DNA of 9,097 nt from assembly GCA_903901395.1 (NCBI GenBank), contig CAIUQW010000051.1, positions 1-9,097 on the forward strand, read 5' to 3'. Under the pieces are notes generated by a model that made no database searches, was not told the DNA's origin, and saw only the letters and a program-made list of their open reading frames with translations. The position numbers were made by a program, and so were the translations under genes. Shown piece by piece: positions 1 to 5,641 of the stretch; within the stretch, counting starts at the first letter, position 1, and each line of letters opens with the position of its first letter. The DNA is from an uncultured Chlorobiales bacterium. Its GTDB lineage: Bacteria > Bacteroidota > Chlorobiia > Chlorobiales > Chlorobiaceae.

Positions 1-1353
1 GGCAAAGCGTTGAAATTCAGCTCCGCGCGGCAGGCCATCGAGGCGGGCATCGGCATGGTGCATCAGCACTTCAAGCTGGTGCCGACCCTTTCGGTGACGG
101 AGAACATCATCCTCGGCAAGGAGGAGAGCTGTTTCGCGCTGCCGACAAAGCGCATCGGCAAGGAGATTGGCCAACTCGGCGCAAAGCACGGCCTCGAAGT
201 CGATCCCGCCGCGCTCGTCTCGACGCTCTCCGTCGGCGAACAGCAGCGCGTGGAGATTCTCAAGCTGCTCTACCGCCGCGCCCGGATTTTGATTCTCGAC
301 GAGCCGACCGCCGTGCTCTCGCCGCCCGAAACCGCGAAGCTTTTCGCCACCCTGCGCTCGCTCGCCGCCGAGGGGCGCACGATTCTGCTCATCACCCACA
401 AGCTCGACGAGGTGCTCGCCGTCTCTGATTCGGTCAGCGTGATGCGCAAAGGGGCGCTCGTTGGCACCGTAGAGACCGCTGCGACGAACAAAGAGGAGCT
501 GGCGCGGATGATGGTCGGGCGCGACGTCCTGCTTAGAACCGAAAACCCGCCGCAGCCCGTCGGCAAAACGGTGCTCTCGATTGACAAGCTCACCTACCGC
601 TCGCCCGAAGGCGTCGAGAAGCTCCGCGGGCTGACGCTGCAAGTGCGGGCGGGCGAAATCTACGGTATCGCCGGAGTCGAGGGGAACGGCCAGAGCGAAT
701 TGCTCTCGCTGCTGTGGGGCGCATATGATCGGGACGGCAAGGTCGGCGGATCGATCCTGATCGACGGCAAGGAAGCGCTCGGCATGAGTCCGGCGGAGGT
801 GGCCGCGCTCGGCGTCTCGATGATCCCCGAAGACCGCCTCAAATCGGCGGTTATCGCCGAATACGGCATCGAACAGAACCTGATTCTCGGCAGACACCGC
901 GAAAAAGCGTTCCATCGCGGCATCAGCTTCAACCGCGATACGATCCGCAAGAACGCCGCCGCGATGATCGAGCGATATGACGTTCGGGGCGTGCGCGGCA
1001 CGGCGGGAGGCAATCCGCCCATCGCGGCGCTCTCTGGCGGGAACCAGCAGAAGATCGTGGTGGCGCGTGAAATGGAGCGCCCCGGCCTGAAGCTGCTCGT
1101 GCTCGCGCAGCCCACGCGCGGCGTGGATATTGGTGCCATCGAGCAGATTCACCAGCGCATCATCGACGCCCGCAAGAGCGGCCTCGCGATTCTGCTCATC
1201 TCGTCGGAACTCGAAGAGGTCGTCGCCCTCTCGACGCGCATCGGCTGCCTCTACAAAGGGGCGATCCGCCACGAATTCAGCGAAGAGGAGGTGCGCAAGG
1301 GGCGCGAGTCGGAGTCGGGTTTCGAGAGAGAGATCGGCATGCACATCACCTGA
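1..1353 (+). CDS. Nucleoside/simple-sugar-type ABC transporter, double ATP-binding subunit (5'-truncated)
   Basis: This is the cytoplasmic ATPase of an importer. It carries two fused nucleotide-binding domains, as in the RbsA/YufO (NupO) class. The frame is open to the window edge, so the start and the first Walker A lie upstream. About 450 codons remain of a usual 500 or so, counted here from base 1. Domain 1 shows the Q-loop (MVHQHF, near residue 22), signature LSVGEQQRVE (76-), Walker B ILILDEPTAVL (D100, E101) and H-loop ITHK (H133). Domain 2 is degenerate. Its Walker A is GVEGNGQS (225-232), with Gln for Lys. Its signature LSGGNQQK (344-) is intact. Its Walker B reads LVLAQPTRG, with A369-Q370 for Asp-Glu, and its H-loop is SSEL. 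AQPTRGVDIGA is characteristic of the BMP-linked nucleoside branch, so one ATP site is probably non-hydrolytic by design. The permease follows 15 bases downstream. The substrate is inferred from family only. Confidence 0.93.
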   Translation, partial: GKALKFSSARQAIEAGIGMVHQHFKLVPTLSVTENIILGKEESCFALPTKRIGKEIGQLGAKHGLEVDPAALVSTLSVGEQQRVEILKLLYRRARILILDEPTAVLSPPETAKLFATLRSLAAEGRTILLITHKLDEVLAVSDSVSVMRKGALVGTVETAATNKEELARMMVGRDVLLRTENPPQPVGKTVLSIDKLTYRSPEGVEKLRGLTLQVRAGEIYGIAGVEGNGQSELLSLLWGAYDRDGKVGGSILIDGKEALGMSPAEVAALGVSMIPEDRLKSAVIAEYGIEQNLILGRHREKAFHRGISFNRDTIRKNAAAMIERYDVRGVRGTAGGNPPIAALSGGNQQKIVVAREMERPGLKLLVLAQPTRGVDIGAIEQIHQRIIDARKSGLAILLISSELEEVVALSTRIGCLYKGAIRHEFSEEEVRKGRESESGFEREIGMHIT

Positions 1354-1368
1354 AACCCAACTTTTTCG

Positions 1369-2403
1369 ATGTCGAAGCGCAGCGTCAAACCCTTCATCCC
1401 GGCCCTCTCGCTCCTGTTCGCGCTCGCGGCGGGCAGCCTCATCATCGCCGCCACCGGCAGCGACCCGCTGGAAGTTTGGCAGAAGATGCTCCGCTCGACC
1501 TTCGCCTCCGGTTACGGCATCGGCCAGGTGCTCTTCCGGGCGACGACGCTCGTCTTCACCGGCCTCGCCGTCGCGCTGCCATTCCGGGTGCGACTCTTCA
1601 ACATCGGCGGCGAAGGGCAGCTTCTCATGGGCGCATTCGCCGCCGCGCTCTGCGGCATCGTGCTTCCGGCGGAGGCTCCGGCGCTCGTCGCCGTTCCTGC
1701 GCTGATTCTCGCTGCCGCCACCGCGGGCGCGGGCTGGGCGCTGCTCGCGGGATGGCTGAAGGTTCAGCGCGGCGTCAACGAGGTCATTTCGAGCATCATG
1801 CTAAACTTCATCGCCCTCGCCATCACCGGCTACCTGCTCACTAACCGCTTCGCCGTCCCCTCGACCGTCCACACGCCAGCAATCACGGTAGGCGGATGGT
1901 TGCCCGACTTCGACAAGCTCTTCGGCCTCGGCTGGCACTCCCCCGCCAACTTCGCGCTTTTCATTGCCATCACCGTCACCGCCGGAGCCGCCGTGCTGCT
2001 CTACCGCTCGCGATACGGGTACGACATGATCGCCTCGGGGCTGAATCCCGACGCCGCCCGCCACGCCGGAATCGACACTGATCGACACACCCTCGGCGCA
2101 ATGGCGATGGGCGGCGCGATGGCGGGCCTCGCCGCGTCGAATCTCGTGCTCGGCTACAAGCACTGGTTCGAGGCCGGTCTCTCCACCGGAGCCGGATTCA
2201 TGGGCATAGCCGTCGCCCTGCTCGCCGGAGCCAACCCCGCCGGAATCATCCTCTCCGCGCTGCTCTTCGCCTGGCTCGACTACGGCGGCCTCGCCGTCAA
2301 CACAATGGTCCCGAAAGACATCTTCATGATGGTGCAGGCAATCACCATTCTCTCGATCATCAGCTTCCCGGCGATTTTTGGAAAATGGCTGAAAAGTGAG
2401 TAA
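1369..2403 (+). CDS. ABC transporter permease, BPD_transp_2 family (YufP/NupP-like)
   Basis: This 344-residue integral inner-membrane protein is rich in hydrophobic segments. It would form half of the translocation channel of the importer whose ATPase lies immediately upstream. Family landmarks are FNIGGEGQLLMGAF (77-90), GVNEVISSIMLNFIA (135-149), AMGGAMAGLA (246-255) and GFMGIAVALLAGANP (276-290). GVNEVISSIMLNFIA and GEGQ are typical of the YufP side of the nucleoside (BMP) transporters. The length is normal. ATG 1369 is the only reasonable start between the preceding stop and the conserved sequence. No clear Shine-Dalgarno precedes it. Such transporters normally have two different permeases encoded side by side, and no second one follows here. 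It may lie upstream of the window, or this subunit may form a homodimer. Confidence is high for the family and moderate for the nucleoside substrate. Confidence 0.92.
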   Translation: MSKRSVKPFIPALSLLFALAAGSLIIAATGSDPLEVWQKMLRSTFASGYGIGQVLFRATTLVFTGLAVALPFRVRLFNIGGEGQLLMGAFAAALCGIVLPAEAPALVAVPALILAAATAGAGWALLAGWLKVQRGVNEVISSIMLNFIALAITGYLLTNRFAVPSTVHTPAITVGGWLPDFDKLFGLGWHSPANFALFIAITVTAGAAVLLYRSRYGYDMIASGLNPDAARHAGIDTDRHTLGAMAMGGAMAGLAASNLVLGYKHWFEAGLSTGAGFMGIAVALLAGANPAGIILSALLFAWLDYGGLAVNTMVPKDIFMMVQAITILSIISFPAIFGKWLKSE

Positions 2404-2422
2404 AGGCTGAATTTTGAGAAAA

Positions 2423-2458
2423 GGACAAAGGGGACAGCAGGGACGGAAAGGACAACAG
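2423..2458 (+). repeat. 9-nt tandem array, consensus GGACARMAG
   Basis: GGAC recurs at 2423, 2432, 2441 and 2450, exactly nine bases apart, with purine-rich filler giving four units. A decayed fifth unit (GGCGAATGC) may follow at 2459, and a further out-of-phase GGAC lies at 2473. The tract lies just after the permease stop in noncoding DNA. The strand bias is extreme: almost pure purine plus C on this strand. It may be a dispersed minisatellite-like element. No function is evident from the sequence. Confidence 0.6.
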
Positions 2459-2626
2459 GGCGAATGCAAGAAGGACAGATGTGAAGAGTTGAGGAATAGC
2501 AAAATTATCGTGAATACACTTTACTCTGATACATCGAATTGCTTATCTTCCTTCTGACATGGGCGACAACCGTTTGAGGGACGCCTAACAGAATCAAGCA
2601 GATCCCCGAAAAAGAACTGAATTCCA

Positions 2627-2956
2627 ATGGCTAAAAAATCTACCGACAAAGAGGCTCCTGAAGTAACGCCTGAAAAGAAACCGGCGAAAAATGCTGCTGC
2701 GAGCGCCGAAGCCAAGCCGAAAGCCAAAACCACGAAAAAGGCTGCATCCGACGGAGAGGCAAAGCCAGCGAAAACCGCGAAGCCGCGCAAAAAAGCGAGC
2801 GCTGAACCCGCCGCGCCAGAAGCTCCAGCTGCAAGTCCGGAGGTGATCGAAGATGAGATTCGCGTTGCCGCTTACTACCGCTGGGTCGATCGCGGCATGA
2901 CCGATGGTGGCGATGCGGAAGATTGGATCGAAGCCGAGAAACAGATAAGGAACTAA
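2627..2956 (+). CDS. DUF2934 domain protein with Lys/Ala/Pro-rich N-terminal tail
   Basis: This is a 109-residue protein of unknown function. Residues 1-72 are low-complexity and dominated by Lys, Ala, Pro and Glu, with KPKAK, KTTKKAA and KPRKKA blocks like those of histone-H1-like tails. Residues 74-108 form a compact conserved-looking module, EDEIRVAAYYRWVDRGMT then DGGDAEDWIEAEKQIR. I recognise this as DUF2934: an A-Y-x-x-W core, then G-x-x-D-x-x-D/E-W-x-x-A-E. The family has no established biochemical role that I can cite. The basic tail would allow nucleic-acid or acidic-surface binding, which is inference. The ATG at 2627 has no strong ribosome site (GAAAAAGAA is about 10 bases upstream). 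A perfect intrinsic terminator begins 24 bases after the stop, so this is probably a monocistronic gene. Confidence 0.85.
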   Translation: MAKKSTDKEAPEVTPEKKPAKNAAASAEAKPKAKTTKKAASDGEAKPAKTAKPRKKASAEPAAPEAPAASPEVIEDEIRVAAYYRWVDRGMTDGGDAEDWIEAEKQIRN

Positions 2957-2979
2957 ACCGGTTCTTATGTCTGATCATT

Positions 2980-3008
2980 AAAAAAGCCATTCATCGAGTG
3001 GCTTTTTT
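2980..3008 (+). terminator. Intrinsic terminator after the DUF2934 gene
   Basis: The arms AAAAAAGCCA (2980-2989) and TGGCTTTTTT (2999-3008) are perfectly complementary, with a 9-base loop that can close further by two pairs. The A-tract/T-tract symmetry makes it potentially bidirectional. It lies 24 bases after the DUF2934 stop. Confidence 0.88.
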
Positions 3009-3069
3009 ATATTCAGTTTTTCCGTACAAGGTCAGGGCCACTCAGCCCGCCCAATCAACACCGCTTTTC

Positions 3070-3237
3070 ATGAAATTTTTCACCTCCATTACCGAAAGCA
3101 TCAGACTCCTTTTTGCCGGACTCTGGCTTGTTTTCAGAATCATCCTCGAATACTTCGGCATCATCAGCGACGGCAATGACCGCACCACCGGCATCAAAGA
3201 CCTGCGAGAAGAGTACAAAAAAGCCAACTACCGCTGA
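3070..3237 (+). CDS. Small single-span membrane protein, 55 residues, unknown function
   Basis: I do not recognise this protein. From ATG 3070 it encodes 55 residues. A short polar start (MKFFTSITES) leads into a hydrophobic stretch (about residues 11-32, RLLFAGLWLVFRIILEYFGI). A charged soluble tail follows, ending in DLREEYKKANYR. One membrane span with a basic Arg on each side of the hydrophobic run is likely. The frame is open further upstream to 2923, but a start there would fall inside the DUF2934 gene and read through the terminator hairpin at 2980-3008, so ATG 3070 is preferred. No clear ribosome site is visible. Codon choice (ATC, CTC, GAC, AAC) matches the GC-rich neighbours, which supports real coding. 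It faces the PEGA lipoprotein gene convergently. Confidence 0.6.
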   Translation: MKFFTSITESIRLLFAGLWLVFRIILEYFGIISDGNDRTTGIKDLREEYKKANYR

Positions 3238-3290
3238 TGTTCAACCAATTTATTAAGGCGGCCACAATAAACCACAAACGACTTGAAATC

Positions 3291-3316
3291 AAGAAATTGG
3301 GCTAAAGCCCTTTTTT
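3291..3316 (+). repeat. REP-like palindrome GGGCTAAAGCCC with T-run (copy 1), possible terminator
   Basis: GGGCT-AA-AGCCC (3299-3310) forms a short perfect hairpin and is followed directly by six Ts (3311-3316). It could therefore end transcription of the 55-residue protein gene about 60 bases upstream. The 20 bases 3291-3310 recur identically at 9056-9075, so this is a repeated element and not a chance terminator. Confidence 0.7.
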
Positions 3317-3335
3317 ATATTGTTTTATTTATATC

Positions 3336-3355
3336 CCCCGGACTAAAGTCCGGGG
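3336..3355. repeat. Perfect 20-bp palindrome with the same CTAAAG core
   Basis: CCCCGGACT-AA-AGTCCGGGG has nine perfect base pairs around a two-base loop. It lies 25 bases after the GGGCTAAAGCCC palindrome and shares its central CTAAAG, but the outer arm bases differ. Neither side has a T-run, so terminator function is less likely than a REP-type extragenic palindrome. Confidence 0.75.
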
Positions 3356-3472
3356 TAATTGTTATAAGAGTTTTAATGGCCGAAGTAATAACATAGAAAA
3401 CAACCTCGACCCGCCTCATATGTACCAACGTCTCCTGATCGTGGATCATCTATAGAACTGATACAAAAACAC

Positions 3473-3502
3473 GAAAGGGCCTCTTTTTCAGAATGCCCTT
3501 TC
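3473..3502 (-). terminator. Intrinsic terminator for the PEGA lipoprotein gene
   Basis: GAAAGGGC (3473-3480) pairs with GCCCTTTC (3495-3502) across a 14-base loop. Read on the minus strand, the stem is followed by GTGTTTTTG. It sits about 57 bases past the lipoprotein stop in the correct orientation. The large loop lowers certainty. Confidence 0.55.
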
Positions 3503-3559
3503 ATGTTGTCATCCGCCTTTCGTATAGAAAACACTCGCTATAGAGTGCTGAATTATCGA

Positions 3560-4036
3560 TTACAGACTCTGCAATTCACCGATTTTTTCCCAGGATGGAT
3601 CGGGATGAAGCGTAACAGTGACCAGAACGGTGTTGTCACTGATTTTTACAGAAGCATTTCCTTCTTTTCTGAGTTCAGCGCTCACCTGCTCAGGTGTCAG
3701 CTTGTACATAGCTCCGGTTGCAGAGTCAACAACCAAACCAATCAAACCGCCGATGACAATGTTGCCCCAAACCCAGCTGTTGGTTTTTCTGGTCATGGTC
3801 ATTTCATACGGCATATACCCAGCGAGGGTAATCTTCACTGTGTGCTTGTCTTTTTTTGACAAATCTTCTGTGAGAGGAGTTTTTCCGAGCACCTTGCCAT
3901 CAACAATAACAGTCGCATCTGAAGGGTTGCTTGAAAATCCGACGGTCTGTTTGGTACCATCCATGATCGTTGCACAACCAGTGAGTCCTGGTGCGAGCGT
4001 GCCGAGGAGCAATACCGCAATGATGTTCTTTTTCAT
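3560..4036 (-). CDS. PEGA-domain lipoprotein
   Basis: This 158-residue protein is probably an envelope lipoprotein. It has a classic signal with a Lys-Lys start and a hydrophobic run (residues 5-16). The lipobox is L-T-G-C, with Cys21 as the predicted lipidated residue. The mature start CATIMDGTKQ resembles a common family of small lipoproteins. A PEGA domain follows (about 33-84: FSSNPSDATVIVDGKVLG, then TPL and an AGYMPYE end). PEGA modules are associated with surface or binding roles. A Gly-rich hydrophobic patch comes next (91-104, GNIVIGGLIGLVVD, then TGAMYKLTP). ATG 4036 gives the signal peptide, so the start is secure despite no evident ribosome site. The gene is visibly less GC-rich than the ABC, tatC and esterase genes. 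It stands alone, with convergent and empty flanks. The substrate or partner is unknown. Confidence 0.85.
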   Translation of the reverse strand: MKKNIIAVLLLGTLAPGLTGCATIMDGTKQTVGFSSNPSDATVIVDGKVLGKTPLTEDLSKKDKHTVKITLAGYMPYEMTMTRKTNSWVWGNIVIGGLIGLVVDSATGAMYKLTPEQVSAELRKEGNASVKISDNTVLVTVTLHPDPSWEKIGELQSL

Positions 4037-4191
4037 GACGTTTATGCGTTTTGAATTAAAAATAACTGTCTATACGAGAGGGAGATCGGTTACTTCAGAA
4101 CATATCTTTCCACCTGCGCTATTCAGATATAGTATATAAAGTTCAACAGCTCAATACTGAAATAATCAACACATCGGCTCATGAGAGATAA

Positions 4192-4217
4192 CCCCGCCGT
4201 TTGTTCAAACAACGGGG
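4192..4217. other. Imperfect hairpin CCCCG..CGGGG
   Basis: CCCCG-CC-GTTTG pairs with CAAAC-AA-CGGGG around a TT loop, with one 2x2 mismatch. No T-run follows on either strand, so a simple intrinsic terminator is not supported. It could be a decayed palindromic element. Confidence 0.35.
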
Positions 4218-4555
4218 CTATCACTTTGTCAACAACATCACCACACACACTTCACACAACAGATAATTTACAACATCATCCCATCATTCGAAAAGAAATC
4301 GCGAAAAAAAACACGATATTTCTCGTAATAACAAAGCATCACTATAAAACCAGTCATAATAGTTATATACCATATACTCTCAAACTGACCTGTTCCCATT
4401 TATAACACTATTTGTTCTTTGAAACATTTCATCTCCAAAATCCGATATCTTTCTGGTTTCATTTCACCTTAGCACCACAATCCAAGGCATTGAAAATCTT
4501 GAGTACAGATTCGGGACATTTTCGATTGAGATTATTTTCGGTAGAGCAATGAACC

Positions 4556-4732
4556 ATGTCAACCAAACCGGTATGCTTCAAAGCTTTTTTTGTGTTCGAG
4601 GTGGTGGATCAGCAGGAAGGAGATGCTCCTGAATCGCAAAGTGCGCCCAATGAAATGCGGCTTTCGGAAATGGATGCGCTACCTCACGGCTGCAAGTCCG
4701 GGGTGTCTGCGCCTGGATCGAGCAAACAGTAG
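4556..4732 (+). CDS. Doubtful small ORF, 58 residues
   Basis: An ATG at 4556 opens 58 codons ending in TAG, beginning MSTKPVCFKAFFVFEVVDQQ and continuing with an acidic stretch (EGDAPESQ, EMRLSEMD). There is no ribosome site and no family I recognise. Other frames over the same bases are also open for about 60 codons (plus 4590-4787, minus 4578-4763), so the openness itself is weak evidence. It could be a genuine small gene, a fragment of a decayed gene, or chance. Confidence 0.18.
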   Translation: MSTKPVCFKAFFVFEVVDQQEGDAPESQSAPNEMRLSEMDALPHGCKSGVSAPGSSKQ

Positions 4733-4862
4733 CAGAGAGTCCGATGATAACGGCATCATACACATGGCCACACAGTGTATTCCGTAACGTCGGAATCGAA
4801 ACTTCAGGACACAGATTTTTCTGCCAAGCTCAACTCGGATGAATAGAAAACTGCGCCAGCAA

Positions 4863-5597
4863 TCAGTTCGAGCTGGCGGCGACGGTCAAATTGACCGGCT
4901 GACCGAACTGAACCATCGCGTTGGCTGCGGGTTTCTGGGTGATGACCGTGTCGGGTACGAGAAGATCGGAGTGTTCGTAGCTGATTTTGCCGACCGAAAG
5001 CCCGTTCTTCACAATGACGCCTCGGGCCTGGTCGGCGGACATGCCGAGCACGTCGGGGACGATGACGCGCCGCAATCCGACAGGCTCCTGTTCGAGTCTG
5101 CCGACAATGAAGGTGACGGCGCTGCCTGATTTGAGGGTCACATCGGGCGGCACCGACTGGCTGAGCACCCTGCCATCCTGCTCGGCGGCGGAAACCGCCT
5201 GAATCTGCACTCCGCTTAGAACCATGCCAATTCTGTCGAGTTCCTGACGCGCCTCCGCTTCAGTGCGGCCAACGAGATCGGGCATGGGATAGTTCGGCCT
5301 GTCCTGCCGGTTGAGTATGAGATAAATGCTCCGTCCAGGTTTGACCACCGCCCCCGCCTCGGGCGACTGGTCGATCACACGGTCGGGCGGCACATCGGGC
5401 AGGTAACGCACATTGTAGCTCTTCGTCGCTCTCAGGCCCACTTTGCGCAACTCCCTGTCGGCATTGTCGAAGCTCATGTTCCGCACATCCGGTACGGTCG
5501 CCCGCGCGCCACTCTCGGTCAGATACGGCAAGAGAAATCTGTCGGCGGCAATGATGGCGATAATGAACAGAACGAGGGGTATGAGAACTTTTTTCAT
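4863..5597 (-). CDS. Membrane-anchored protein with three PASTA domains
   Basis: This 244-residue protein has one N-terminal anchor and a periplasmic part made only of PASTA repeats. Residues 1-26 are MKK followed by a hydrophobic segment (VLIPLVLFIIAIIAA). PASTA 1 spans about 34-98 (starting TVPDVRNMS, containing DQSPEAGAVVKPG). PASTA 2 spans about 103-168 (MPDLVGRTEAEARQEL, SQSVPPDVTLKSGS). PASTA 3 spans about 178-242 (VIVPDVLGMSADQARG, TQKPAANAMVQFGQPV). Such domains bind muropeptides or mediate contacts in Ser/Thr kinases and class-A/B penicillin-binding proteins, but no kinase or transpeptidase domain is present here. The frame extends to a TTG at 5645 that overlaps the stop of the upstream synthase gene. 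I prefer ATG 5597, which gives a clean MKK-plus-hydrophobic start. The synthase ends 44 bases upstream on the same strand, so the two are probably co-transcribed. Confidence 0.87.
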   Translation of the reverse strand: MKKVLIPLVLFIIAIIAADRFLLPYLTESGARATVPDVRNMSFDNADRELRKVGLRATKSYNVRYLPDVPPDRVIDQSPEAGAVVKPGRSIYLILNRQDRPNYPMPDLVGRTEAEARQELDRIGMVLSGVQIQAVSAAEQDGRVLSQSVPPDVTLKSGSAVTFIVGRLEQEPVGLRRVIVPDVLGMSADQARGVIVKNGLSVGKISYEHSDLLVPDTVITQKPAANAMVQFGQPVNLTVAASSN

Positions 5598-5641
5598 CTT
5601 GGCTGACCGATATGGAAATGTTGGTTTGGCTTTGCGCGGGT

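Larger units (their letters stand above)
4037..4862. other. 826-base region without a convincing gene
   Basis: The first part (about 4037-4560) is AT-rich and unlike the surrounding genes. Its beginning should hold the lipoprotein promoter on the minus strand. AT-rich words such as GATATAGTATATAAA (4126-4140) are there, but no box pair is clear enough to call. A hairpin lies at 4192-4217. No tRNA cloverleaf, rRNA or CRISPR-type repeat was found. The later part (about 4560-4862) returns to higher GC and holds only very short ORFs (see 4556-4732). The 3' end abuts the stop of the PASTA gene, and no T-rich terminator for that gene is obvious. Confidence 0.6.

Noticed and set aside
1130..1705. 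191-codon plus-strand ORF bridging the ATPase and permease genes
   Set aside because: Ser/Arg-rich frame-shifted reading of two real genes, with no domain.
1801..2502. 233-codon minus-strand ORF opposite the permease
   Set aside because: Antisense to well-conserved permease motifs; its N-terminus merely translates the 9-nt repeat (Cys/Pro-rich).
2923..3237. 104-residue version of the small membrane protein
   Set aside because: It would start inside the DUF2934 gene and cross a perfect intrinsic terminator; ATG 3070 is the more sensible start.
3436..3448. Small inverted repeat TGATC-GTG-GATCA
   Set aside because: Five-base arms with no neighbouring context; expected by chance in this length.
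3618..4139. Plus-strand 173-codon ORF opposite the PEGA lipoprotein
   Set aside because: The minus strand shows a signal peptide, lipobox and PEGA domain; this is its antisense shadow.
4181..4405. 74-codon plus-strand ORF in the AT-rich block
   Set aside because: Thr/His/Asn-rich, AT-rich codons unlike the genome's genes, begins in a hairpin, no ribosome site or family.
4413..4424. TGTTCTTTGAAA, similar to boxA-type rRNA leader sequence
   Set aside because: No rRNA or tRNA follows; a single short match in AT-rich DNA is not enough.
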